DNA of 64,000 nt. Source: Streptantibioticus parmotrematis. Lineage in GTDB: Bacteria; Actinomycetota; Actinomycetes; Streptomycetales; Streptomycetaceae. Under the pieces are notes generated by a model that saw nothing but the letters and a program-made list of their open reading frames with translations, did no database searches and was not told where the DNA came from. Made by a program: the position numbers and the translations under genes. Below are positions 6,955 to 16,008 of the stretch, one piece after another. Position 1 is the stretch's first letter. Every line of letters begins with the position of its first letter. Location: positions 310,001-374,000 of the forward strand of contig NZ_JAINVZ010000004.1 in NCBI RefSeq assembly GCF_019890615.1, written 5' to 3'.

Positions 6955-9168
6955 GTGTCCGCGCCCCTGCCCGCGCCCGAACCCGCCGGCCCACCCACCG
7001 CACCGGCCGACCCCGCCGACCCGACCGCCGCACCCGCGGAATCCGCCGCGGACCCCACCGCCGATCCGACCGATCCCGCCGACCCGACCGATCCCCTCGT
7101 GACGGCCGAGACCGCCGCGCCCCCCGACCACGACGACCCCCTCGCGCGGGAACGTGCCCACCTCGCCGCCTCCCGCAGCGCGCTGCGGGACATGCGGGCG
7201 GAGGCCGAGGCGCTCGACATCCGGGACGTGACCGCGAACTGGGTCAACGCCGAGGTGCTGCAACGTCAGATCGACGACCGCATCGCCGCGCTCGCCGACC
7301 TCGCGCACACCCCGTTGTTCTTCGGCCGCCTCGACTACCTGCACGCACCCGCCGCGGACCAGGCGGAAGGCACCGAGGGCGAACAGTTCTACATCGGGCG
7401 GCGGCACGTGCACGACGCCGAGGGCGAGCCGATGGTGATCGACTGGCGCGCGCCCGTCTCGCAGCCGTTCTACCGGGCCTCCCGCAAGGAGCCGATGGAC
7501 GTCGGGCTGCGCCGCCGCTTCGGCTACACCGGCGGTGGCCTGACCGCGTACGAGGACGAGCACCTCACGGACCCGGCCGAGGCCGAGACCAGCAGCAAGC
7601 TGCTCCAGAGCGAGATCGAGCGGCCGCGCGTCGGCCCGATGCGCGACATCGTGGCCACCATCCAGCCGGAGCAGGACGAGATCGTGCGGTCCGGCATCGG
7701 CGGCACGGTCTGCGTGCAGGGCGCGCCCGGCACCGGGAAGACGGCGGTCGGCCTGCACCGGGTCGCCTTCCTGCTGTACGCGCACCGCGAACGGCTGGCG
7801 CGCACCGGCACGTTGGTGGTCGGGCCGAACCGTTCCTTCCTGCAGTACATCGAGCAAGTGCTGCCCGCGCTGGGCGAGTTGCACGTGAAACAGGCCACCG
7901 TGGACGACCTGGTGGCGCACGTCGAGGTGCGCGGCACCGACTCACCGCTCGCCGCCCGGATCAAGGGCGACGCGCGGATGGCCGAGGTCGTGCGCCGCGC
8001 GGTGCGTTCCGGGATCACGATGCCGTCCGAAGGCGTCGTCGTGGTACGCGGTTCGCGGCGCTGGCGCGTTCCGTCGTACGAACTCCAGGAGATCGCACAG
8101 GAGTTGGCGGAACGCGACATCCGTTACGGCGCCGCCGCCGAGGCGTTGCCGCAGCGGATCGCGCACGCGGTGCTGGTACGGATGGAGGCGGCGGGCGAGG
8201 CGCCCGACGACCGGGTGCAGGACGCGGTGGCCCGCTCGCAGCCGGTGAAGGCGGCGGCGAAGGCGATCTGGCCGCCGGCCGACCCGGCGAAGACCGTGCT
8301 GCGGCTGCTGTCCGACGCGGACTTCCTCGCGGAGTGCGCCGAGGGGCTGCTGACGCCCGAGGAGCAGGCCGCGATCCGATGGGAGAAGCCCGCACGGGGC
8401 GTGAAGTCGGCGCGCTGGTCGGCGGCGGACGCCGTGCTGGTGGACGAGGCGGCGGACCAGGTGCACCGCACGCCCTCGCTCGGTCACGTGGTGCTGGACG
8501 AGGCGCAGGACCTCTCCCCCATGCAGTACCGCGCGGTCGGGCGGCGGTGCACGACCGGTTCCGCGACCGTGCTGGGCGACATCGCGCAGGGCACCACGCC
8601 CTGGGCGACCGGCAGTTGGCAGGAGGCGCTGGCGCACCTGGGCAAACCCGACGGGCGGATCGAGGAGTTGACGCGCGGGTTCCGCGTGCCGCGCGAGGTC
8701 ATCGCGTACGCCTCGCGGCTGCTGCCGAGGATCGCGCCCCGGCTGGCCCCGGCGACGTCGGTGCGTGAGTCGGCGGGCGATCTGGTCGTACGGGCGGTCG
8801 GCGAGGGCGAGTTGACGGACGCGGTGCTGGCGGCGTGCCGTGCGTCGCTGCGGCGCGAGGGGTCGATCGGGCTGATCGCGGCGGACGCGCGGATCCCCGG
8901 ACTGCGGCAGGCGCTGGAGGCGGCCGGGCTGGCGTGCCTCGAACCGGGCGAGGAGACGTCGGAGGAGTCCCGGCTGACGCTGGTGCCCGCGTCGCTGGCG
9001 AAGGGCCTGGAGTACGACTACGTGGTGGTCGACGAACCGGCCGCGGTGGTGGCGGGCGAACCGGACGCCCGCACCGGCCTGCGCAGGCTCTACGTCGCGC
9101 TGACCCGGGCGGTCTCCGGCCTCACGGTCGTCCACGCGTCCCCGCTGCCGGAGGAACTGGCGGGGTAG
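6955..9168 (+). CDS. HelD/HelR-like superfamily 1 helicase (RNA polymerase recycling ATPase)
   Basis: 737 residues from a GTG at 6955 preceded by GGAGG (6941-6945). UvrD/Rep-like motifs are present: Walker A GAPGTGKT (~256-263), LDEAQD (~514-519), and late motifs SLAKGLEYDYVVVDEP and RLYVALTRAVSGLTVVH. The N-terminal third holds the HelD-type region (ERAHLAASRSALRDMRAEAEAL, then FFGRLDY and IDWRAPVSQPFYRAS), which in HelD proteins reaches into RNA polymerase and frees it from stalled complexes; actinobacterial HelR members remove rifamycins from the enzyme. Before this lies an unusual ~45-residue Pro/Ala/Asp tract with ADPADPT repeats. The long leader may carry regulation, but I could not identify a rifamycin-associated element. 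Confidence 0.88.
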   Translation: MSAPLPAPEPAGPPTAPADPADPTAAPAESAADPTADPTDPADPTDPLVTAETAAPPDHDDPLARERAHLAASRSALRDMRAEAEALDIRDVTANWVNAEVLQRQIDDRIAALADLAHTPLFFGRLDYLHAPAADQAEGTEGEQFYIGRRHVHDAEGEPMVIDWRAPVSQPFYRASRKEPMDVGLRRRFGYTGGGLTAYEDEHLTDPAEAETSSKLLQSEIERPRVGPMRDIVATIQPEQDEIVRSGIGGTVCVQGAPGTGKTAVGLHRVAFLLYAHRERLARTGTLVVGPNRSFLQYIEQVLPALGELHVKQATVDDLVAHVEVRGTDSPLAARIKGDARMAEVVRRAVRSGITMPSEGVVVVRGSRRWRVPSYELQEIAQELAERDIRYGAAAEALPQRIAHAVLVRMEAAGEAPDDRVQDAVARSQPVKAAAKAIWPPADPAKTVLRLLSDADFLAECAEGLLTPEEQAAIRWEKPARGVKSARWSAADAVLVDEAADQVHRTPSLGHVVLDEAQDLSPMQYRAVGRRCTTGSATVLGDIAQGTTPWATGSWQEALAHLGKPDGRIEELTRGFRVPREVIAYASRLLPRIAPRLAPATSVRESAGDLVVRAVGEGELTDAVLAACRASLRREGSIGLIAADARIPGLRQALEAAGLACLEPGEETSEESRLTLVPASLAKGLEYDYVVVDEPAAVVAGEPDARTGLRRLYVALTRAVSGLTVVHASPLPEELAG

Positions 9169-9207
9169 GCCGGAGGGCGGAGGCGGGCCCACCGGGCGCG
9201 AACGATG

Positions 9208-9343
9208 ACGTGGGTGCCCGGCGAAACATGGGCTCCCGCCTCCGGCCCCGCGCACGTGGGTGCCCGCGAAAACCGGGCCCCACCTCCACCCCCGCGTACG
9301 CGGGCGCCCGGCGAAAGCCCGGCCCCCGCCTCCGCCCCCGCAC
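9208..9343. repeat. Three tandem degenerate 44-46 bp repeats
   Basis: Copies start at 9208, 9254 and 9298, each opening ACG(T/C)GGG(T/C)GCCCG followed by GCGAAA and a C-rich tail. They lie between the stop codons of the convergent HelD-like and cutC genes. The spacing resembles REP-type intergenic elements. Confidence 0.8.
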
Positions 9344-9374
9344 CCCGTCCCCGGCCCCCCGCCTCCGCCGCGCC

Positions 9375-10091
9375 TCAGCCCACCGGCTGGCTCAGTGGCT
9401 GGTCCAGCGTCTCGCGCCAGGAGCGCACCGTCGCCGTCTCCACGGGCGACGCCCAGCCGCCCGTGCCGCGCACCGCGCCGCCGACGTGGAAGGCGTCCGC
9501 GCCCGCCGCCCGCAGCACCGGGAGGTGCTCGGCGCGCAGGCCGCCGCCGATCAGCAGGCGCGGGGCGTGCTCCGGGTCGCCCGAGCCGTTGCGGGCAGCC
9601 TCGGCCAGCAGCGTCGGCAGGCCGTCGTCCACCCCGGCCGCGCTGCCCGCGGTCAGGTACGTGTCGAGCCCGGGCATGCCGGACAGCGCGCGGCGCACCG
9701 CGTCCCGGTCGGCCGCGTGGTCGATGGCGCGGTGGAAGGTCCAGCGGCAGCCCGCGATCGTGGCGGCGAGCGCCCGTACCGCGGCGAGGTCGACCGCCCC
9801 GGCCTCGTCGAGGAAGCCGAGTACGAACTCGTCGGCGCCCTCGGCCCGCAGGTCCCGCGCGAGACGGCACAGCGCGTCCACGTCGCCCGCCCGGAAACCG
9901 GCGCCGGTGCGCAGCATCACGCGGATCGGGATGCCGACCGCTGCCCTGACGGCGGCGAACGTCTCTCGGGTCGGGGTGAGGCCGTCCGCCGCCATGTCGC
10001 TGACCAGTTCGAGGCGGTCCGCCCCTCCGGCCTGCGCGGCGACGGCGTCGGCGGCGTCCAGGGCGATCACTTCGAATATTGGTCTAGACAT
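9375..10091 (-). CDS. cutC: CutC family protein (copper homeostasis)
   Basis: 238 residues with the full CutC TIM-barrel pattern: FEVIALDAADAVAAQAGGADRLEL at the start, GLTPTRETFAAVRAAVGIPIRVMLR, then FHRAIDHA and LLIGGGLRAEHLPVLRAAGADAFHVGGAVR. CutC was named for copper tolerance in E. coli, though its role in copper handling has been questioned; the fold suggests an enzyme. The ATG at 10091 lies inside ATTGGTCTAGACATGT, which resembles a DasR site. The gene is divergent from an HD hydrolase 70 bases away and convergent with the HelD-like gene. Confidence 0.92.
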   Translation of the reverse strand: MSRPIFEVIALDAADAVAAQAGGADRLELVSDMAADGLTPTRETFAAVRAAVGIPIRVMLRTGAGFRAGDVDALCRLARDLRAEGADEFVLGFLDEAGAVDLAAVRALAATIAGCRWTFHRAIDHAADRDAVRRALSGMPGLDTYLTAGSAAGVDDGLPTLLAEAARNGSGDPEHAPRLLIGGGLRAEHLPVLRAAGADAFHVGGAVRGTGGWASPVETATVRSWRETLDQPLSQPVG

Positions 10092-10093
10092 GT
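10078..10093. promoter_or_regulatory. DasR-like site overlapping the cutC start codon (weak)
   Basis: ATTGGTCTAGACATGT matches the dre consensus A(G/C)TGGTCTAGACCA(G/C)T at about 13 of 16 positions and keeps the central GGTCTAGAC. It overlaps the first codons of cutC, so chance or coding constraint may explain it. Confidence 0.3.
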
Positions 10094-10161
10094 ACGACAG
10101 AGTGCCACATCGCCCGCGGCGACTGCCAGACGGCCCCGCCCGGCTCCCTCACAATGGGCGT

Positions 10162-10851
10162 ATGTCAGCCAACGGGCACCTGCCTCCGGCATCCGCCGCG
10201 CCGGGCCGCCGCCACGCCGCGCACGACGACCTGCTCGACCGCTGGACGCGGACGCTGCGCCGCGCCGGCGCCACCGCCGACCCGGTCCCGTACGGCGAGA
10301 ACCTGCTCGCCCGTTGGGGTGAACCGCACCGCAGGTACCACACCACCGACCACCTGCTGGCCGTGCTGGACCGCGTGGACGAACTGGCCGGACACGCCAC
10401 GAACCCGGACACCGTGCGGCTGGCCGCGTGGTTCCACGACGCCGTCTACCGTCCGGATCGCAGCGAGAACGAGGAGCGCAGCGCCCACCTCGCGGAACGC
10501 GCGCTGCCGGAGGCGGGCGTCGGCGACGCGGTCACCGCCGAGGTGGCCCGGCTGGTGCGGGTGACGGCCGTCCACGACCCCGCGGACGACGACGCGGACG
10601 GCCAGGTGCTGTGCGACGCGGACCTGGCCGTGCTGGCCGGCTCCCCCGGCGCGTACGCCGCCTACGCGGCCGCGGTGCGCGAGGAGTACGGCTTCGTGCC
10701 CGACGCGGACTTCCGCTCGGGCCGGGCCGAGGTGCTGCGTCAACTCCTCGGCCTGCCACGGCTGTTCCGCACGCCGTACGGCGTCGAGCACTGGGAGCGC
10801 GCGGCCCGGCACAACGTGGGCACCGAGCTGGAACTGCTGACGGCGGGGTGA
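10162..10851 (+). CDS. HD-domain metal-dependent phosphohydrolase
   Basis: 229 residues from ATG 10162. Metal ligands are visible as RRYHTTDHL (residues ~56-64) and WFHDAVYRPDRSENEERSA (HD pair at ~94-95), followed by LCDADLAVL, the typical late Asp. This is the arrangement of the small HD family predicted to hydrolyse phosphate esters or nucleotides; the substrate is unknown. It is divergent from cutC with a 70-base shared promoter region. Confidence 0.85.
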   Translation: MSANGHLPPASAAPGRRHAAHDDLLDRWTRTLRRAGATADPVPYGENLLARWGEPHRRYHTTDHLLAVLDRVDELAGHATNPDTVRLAAWFHDAVYRPDRSENEERSAHLAERALPEAGVGDAVTAEVARLVRVTAVHDPADDDADGQVLCDADLAVLAGSPGAYAAYAAAVREEYGFVPDADFRSGRAEVLRQLLGLPRLFRTPYGVEHWERAARHNVGTELELLTAG

Positions 10852-10918
10852 GGCCCCGGGCCGTCGGCACCGGGCATCAGCTCCAAGCGCGCAGCCCCAG
10901 GCGTGCGGCCCCATGCCG

Positions 10919-11191
10919 TCAGCCGTCCGCGCCGCTCCGCTTGCGGCGGCGCAGGCCCGCTTGCGTCAGGAGGGCGACCAGTTCGCGGCTGCGCGCCTCG
11001 ACCGCGCCCAGCCGGACGGCGTCGGCGTACCGGGCGGCGGGCACGTCGTAGTGGTCGCGTTCGAAGGCCCGCTCCGGCACCCCCAACCTCCGGGCGAACG
11101 CGTGCAGTTCGTCGTACGAATCGTCGCTGACCAGGTGCGACCACATCCGCCCGTGGCCGGGCCAGGTGGGCGGGTCGATGTAGACGGTCAC
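10919..11191 (-). CDS. DUF4031 domain protein
   Basis: 90 residues starting at GTG 11191 with VTVYIDPPTWPGHGRMWSHL, the signature of DUF4031, followed by SYDELHAFARRLGVPERAFERDHYDVP. This is a small actinobacterial family of unknown function. Its GTG overlaps the stop of the upstream gene by 4 bases, showing translational coupling. Confidence 0.88.
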   Translation of the reverse strand: MTVYIDPPTWPGHGRMWSHLVSDDSYDELHAFARRLGVPERAFERDHYDVPAARYADAVRLGAVEARSRELVALLTQAGLRRRKRSGADG

Positions 11192-11529
11192 GGGCGCAGG
11201 CTTCCGACGGCGGCCACCACCGTGCCAGAGCGGCCGCAGACCCAGTGCGGGTCGGGGCCGAGCTCCGGTTCGACGTCCAGCGCGTGCGGATCGGCGCACG
11301 TCGGGCACAGCGGCCAGCGGCCCCGCCGCTCCAGCAGCGCGTCCTGGACGTCCTGGGCGACCAGGCCGGCGACGAAACCGGCGCCTTCCGGCCACTGCTC
11401 GCACCACCACCTGCGGTGCGTCACCGCGTCCTCCACCAGGGACACGACGTCGGCGTCGGCCACCCCGGCGGCCTGGAGATCGGCGAGCACGAGGGCCCGG
11501 GCGGCATGCAGCGCGGCTTCGAGGTCCAT
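11188..11529 (-). CDS. Conserved hypothetical protein with CPTC motif
   Basis: 113 residues from ATG 11529. The N-terminal half is helical (LEAALHAARALVLADLQAAGV, EDAVTHRRWWCEQWPEGAGFVAGLVAQDVQDALL). The C-terminal half has CPTCADPHALDVEP and a later VCGR, which may form a small zinc ribbon. No known function is recognised. It is coupled to the DUF4031 gene by a 4-base overlap and is divergent from murR. Confidence 0.75.
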   Translation of the reverse strand: MDLEAALHAARALVLADLQAAGVADADVVSLVEDAVTHRRWWCEQWPEGAGFVAGLVAQDVQDALLERRGRWPLCPTCADPHALDVEPELGPDPHWVCGRSGTVVAAVGSLRP

Positions 11530-11569
11530 GCACCGATTGTCCCGTACGGGGGCTTGACCCGGTCCACCA

Positions 11570-11586
11570 CTGAAAATACCTTTCAG
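11570..11586. promoter_or_regulatory. Palindrome CTGAAA-N5-TTTCAG at the murR start
   Basis: Perfect 6-base arms (11570-11575 and 11581-11586) lie just before the murR start codon, and a second GAAACTTTC palindrome follows at about 11607-11615 inside the gene. Sites of this shape are plausible operators for RpiR-type regulators, so autorepression is inferred. Confidence 0.5.
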
Positions 11587-11597
11587 GAATGAGGCCG

Positions 11598-12572
11598 ATG
11601 ACGAAGGAAACTTTCGGCGGTGCGGCGGATCGGGACCGCGACGCCCCCGTGGGACCGGCCGCCGTCCCCGGACCAGCCACCGCCCCCGGCGCGGGCGGCA
11701 CCGCGCTCGCCGCCAAGGTCCGCACCCTCGCGCCCTCGATGACCCGTTCCATGCAGCGGGTCGCCGAGACCGTCGCGGGTGACCCGGCCGCCTGCTCCCG
11801 GCTCACCGTCACCGCGCTCGCCCAGCGCACCGGTACCAGCGAGGCCACCGTGGTGCGCACCGCCCGGCTGCTGGGCTACCCCGGCTACCGCGACCTGCGG
11901 CTGGCGCTGGCCGGATTCGCCGCGCAGCTGGAGGCGGGCGCCCCGGCCTCGGTCACCGCCGACATCGCGGTCGACGACCCGCTGGCGGACGTGGTCGCCA
12001 AGCTCGCGCACGACGAACGCCAGACGCTGGCCGACACCGCCGCCGCCCTCGACCTGTCCCAACTGGAGCTCGCCGTGGGCGCGTTGGCCACCGCCCGCCG
12101 CGTCGACGTCTACGGTGTCGGCGCCTCCGCCCTCGTCGGCCAGGACCTCACCCAGAAGCTGCTGCGCATCGGCCTGGTCGCGCACGCCCACAGCGACCCG
12201 CACCTGGCGGTCACCAACGCGGTGCAGCTGCGCCAGGGCGACGTGGCGCTCGCCATCACCCACTCCGGCAACACGGTCGACGTCATAGAACCGCTGCGGG
12301 TCGCCTTCGACGCGGGCGCCACCACCATCGCGGTCACCGGCCGTCCGGACGGCGCGGTCGCGCAGTACGCCGACCACGTGCTGACCACGTCCACCGCCCG
12401 CGAGAGCGAGCTGCGCCCGGCCGCGATGTCCAGCAGAACCGGTCAACTGCTCGTCGTGGACTGCCTGTTCGTCGGCGTCGCGCAGCGCACCTACGAGCGG
12501 GCCGCCCCGGCGCTGTCCGCGTCCTACGAAGCACTGGCCCACCGGCACACCGCCCGCACCACCCGGCTCTAG
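11598..12572 (+). CDS. murR: MurR/RpiR family transcriptional regulator
   Basis: About 324 residues from ATG 11598; an ATG at 11589 is also in frame but its Shine-Dalgarno AGGA would be too close. An RpiR-type HTH spans residues ~35-110 (CSRLTVTALAQRTGTSEATVVRTARLLGY) and a SIS sugar-phosphate-binding domain spans ~140-290 (VYGVGASALVGQDLTQKLLRIG, LAITHSGNTVDVIEPL). RpiR proteins sense phosphosugars. Being immediately upstream of murQ on the same strand, this one very likely senses MurNAc-6-phosphate and controls murQ and itself. Confidence 0.9.
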   Translation: MTKETFGGAADRDRDAPVGPAAVPGPATAPGAGGTALAAKVRTLAPSMTRSMQRVAETVAGDPAACSRLTVTALAQRTGTSEATVVRTARLLGYPGYRDLRLALAGFAAQLEAGAPASVTADIAVDDPLADVVAKLAHDERQTLADTAAALDLSQLELAVGALATARRVDVYGVGASALVGQDLTQKLLRIGLVAHAHSDPHLAVTNAVQLRQGDVALAITHSGNTVDVIEPLRVAFDAGATTIAVTGRPDGAVAQYADHVLTTSTARESELRPAAMSSRTGQLLVVDCLFVGVAQRTYERAAPALSASYEALAHRHTARTTRL

Positions 12573-12647
12573 GGGTCCGGCGCCGGGCGCGGGACCGCCC
12601 GGCGCCGGACACCGAGCGGCGGACACGTGAGGAACGAAGAGTCGCCC

Positions 12648-13709
12648 ATGCCCCACCACGAAGCACCCCGCCACGAAACACCCCGCCACGAAACACCCCG
12701 CGATGAAACGCCCCGCGACGAAGCGCGGCACGATGAAGCGCGGCACCCCGAACCGCCCGCCCACGAGGGCACACGCGGCGGAACCCCCCGCGGCCTGCGG
12801 CGCGAGCTGGACACCCTGACCACCGAGGCCTACCGGCCCGAACTGGCCGGGATCGACCAGTTGTCGACGCCCGACCTCGCCCGGCTGATGAACGACGAGG
12901 ACGCGGGCGTTCCCACCGCCGTCGCCGCCCAACTGCCCAGCATCTGCGCCGCCATCGACGCCACCGCCGACCGGATGGCCAAGGGCGGCCGCCTGGTCTA
13001 CGCGGGCGCGGGCACCGCGGGCCGCCTCGGCGTGCTGGACGCCAGCGAGTGCCCGCCGACCTTCAACACCGCCGCGGGCCAGGTCGTCGGCCTGATCGCG
13101 GGCGGTCCCGCGGCGATGACCGAGGCGGTCGAGGGCGCCGAGGACCGCGGCGAACTGGCCGTCGCCGACCTCGACGCGCTGGCGGTCGGCCCGGCCGACA
13201 CCGTGGTGGGCGTCTCCGCCTCCGGCCGCACCCCGTACGCCGTCACCGCCGTCGAACACGCCCGCGCGCAGGGCGCGTTGACCGTCGGACTGTCCTGCAA
13301 CGCGGACTCGCCGCTGGCCGCCGCCGCGGAACACGGCATCGAGGTGGTGGTCGGCCCCGAGCTGCTCACCGGATCGACCCGGCTCAAGGCGGGCACCGCG
13401 CAGAAGCTGGTGCTCAACATGATCTCGACCCTCACGATGATCCGGCTCGGCAAGACCTACGGGAACCTGATGGTCGACGTGCGCGCCTCCAACGACAAGC
13501 TGCGCGCCCGTTCGCACCGCATCGTCGCGCTGGCCACCGGCGCCGCGGACGAGGAGATCGCGGCGGCGCTGACCGCGACCGGCGGCGAGACCAAGAACGC
13601 GATCCTGGTGCTGCTGGGCGGGGTGGACGCGGCCACGGCGGCGGCGCTGCTGGAGTCGACGGGCGGCCGCCTGCGCCCGGCCCTGACCCGCAAGGCCGCC
13701 GGGGGCTGA
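12648..13709 (+). CDS. murQ: N-acetylmuramic acid 6-phosphate etherase
   Basis: 353 residues from ATG 12648 (GTG 12627 is an alternative). The etherase/SIS core is clear: LVYAGAGTAGRLGVLDASECPPTF, VGVSASGRTPYAV and TGSTRLKAGTAQKLVLNMISTL. MurQ splits the lactyl ether of MurNAc-6-P to give GlcNAc-6-P and D-lactate in peptidoglycan recycling; the GlcNAc-6-P can be passed to NagA encoded 12 kb away. The first ~35 residues are an odd extension of pentapeptide repeats (HEAPR, HETPR, HETPR, DETPR, DEARH, DEARH) read from 15-base DNA repeats, absent from typical MurQ. Confidence 0.95.
   Translation: MPHHEAPRHETPRHETPRDETPRDEARHDEARHPEPPAHEGTRGGTPRGLRRELDTLTTEAYRPELAGIDQLSTPDLARLMNDEDAGVPTAVAAQLPSICAAIDATADRMAKGGRLVYAGAGTAGRLGVLDASECPPTFNTAAGQVVGLIAGGPAAMTEAVEGAEDRGELAVADLDALAVGPADTVVGVSASGRTPYAVTAVEHARAQGALTVGLSCNADSPLAAAAEHGIEVVVGPELLTGSTRLKAGTAQKLVLNMISTLTMIRLGKTYGNLMVDVRASNDKLRARSHRIVALATGAADEEIAAALTATGGETKNAILVLLGGVDAATAAALLESTGGRLRPALTRKAAGG
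12657..12746 (+). repeat. 15 bp x 6 in-frame repeat at the murQ N-terminus
   Basis: Six units at 12657, 12672, 12687, 12702, 12717 and 12732 encode (H/D)E(T/A)(P/R)(R/H). Units 2 and 3 are identical, CACGAAACACCCCGC. Because 15 is a multiple of 3, unit gain or loss would keep the frame. Confidence 0.85.
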
Positions 13710-13773
13710 ACGCGGCGGCGGGCACGGGCCCGTGAATGCCGACAGGCCGCACGCCGAACGCCCCCGACAACGC

Positions 13774-13809
13774 CCGAGGGCGGCACCCCTCGCGGGGTGC
13801 CGCCCTCGG
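13774..13809. terminator. Bidirectional terminator between murQ and groEL
   Basis: A perfect 16-base stem (13774-13789 with 13794-13809) and a TCGC loop lie between the convergent murQ and groEL stops. Confidence 0.85.
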
Positions 13810-13861
13810 TTCGGTTCGCAGCCGTGCGTGGCCGGATTCCGATCCTCGCGAGTGCGAAGGA

Positions 13862-15592
<1,731 letters not shown>

Positions 15593-15609
15593 TCACCGAC
15601 TCGGTCCTT

Positions 15610-15636
15610 CTGTCACTCTCAACGTCAGAGTGCTAA
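15610..15636 (-). promoter_or_regulatory. Second CIRCE-like operator (degenerate) for groEL
   Basis: Reading the minus strand, TTAGCACTC (15636-15628), 9 bases, then GAGTGACAG (15618-15610). One arm is perfect and the other matches the first five bases of GAGTGCTAA. It lies nine bases promoter-distal from the first CIRCE element. Confidence 0.6.
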
Positions 15637-15645
15637 GCCCAATGA

Positions 15646-15672
15646 TTAGCACTCTGACTGCGCGAGTGCAAG
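15646..15672 (-). promoter_or_regulatory. CIRCE operator for groEL
   Basis: Plus strand: TTAGCACTC at 15646-15654, N9, GAGTGCAAG at 15664-15672. The CIRCE consensus is TTAGCACTC-N9-GAGTGCTAA, so one arm is perfect and the other has two or three mismatches. CIRCE is bound by HrcA, released on heat shock. Confidence 0.85.
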
Positions 15673-15720
15673 AAGGAGGCGCGAAGCGCCCCCTGTCCCC
15701 CCACCCCCTCCGGGCATGCA

Positions 15721-15753
15721 CAAGGCCCGCACCTGTGCGGGGTGCGGGCCTTG
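15721..15753 (-). terminator. Terminator of the cold-shock gene
   Basis: A perfect 13-base stem (15721-15733 and 15741-15753) with a 7-base loop lies 46 bases after the cold-shock stop. It would insulate groEL from read-through. Directly next to it is an alternating GC/GT purine-pyrimidine run (about 15752-15773). Confidence 0.8.
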
Positions 15754-15798
15754 CGTGCGCGCGTGCGCGCGCGAGCTTCGTGGTCGTACGCGGTCGGG

Positions 15799-16008
15799 TC
15801 AGCCGGCGGCGGCGAGCCGGACCATGTCCGCCTGCGGCCCCTTCTGGCCCTGCGAGATCTCGAACTCGACCCGCTGACCTTCTTCGAGGGTGCGGTAGCC
15901 GTCCATCTGGATCGCGCTGTAGTGCACGAAGACGTCCGCACCACCGTCGACCGCGATGAAGCCGTAGCCCTTCTCCGCGTTGAACCACTTGACGGTGCCC
16001 TGAGCCAT
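15799..16008 (-). CDS. Cold-shock protein, CspA family
   Basis: 69 residues starting [17 protein letters not shown] with RNP1-like KGYGFIAV and RNP2-like VFVHYSAI; the rest is a standard single cold-shock domain that binds single-stranded RNA/DNA. The GGGGAG site precedes the ATG at 16008. A long AT-richer leader (to about 16060 or beyond) is usual for csp mRNAs. It lies between thrC-moaD and groEL2 on the same strand but has its own terminator. Confidence 0.95.
   Translation of the reverse strand: MAQGTVKWFNAEKGYGFIAVDGGADVFVHYSAIQMDGYRTLEEGQRVEFEISQGQKGPQADMVRLAAAG

Noticed and set aside
9208-9343. CRISPR array
   Set aside because: The copies are degenerate tandem repeats with no spacers and no cas genes nearby.
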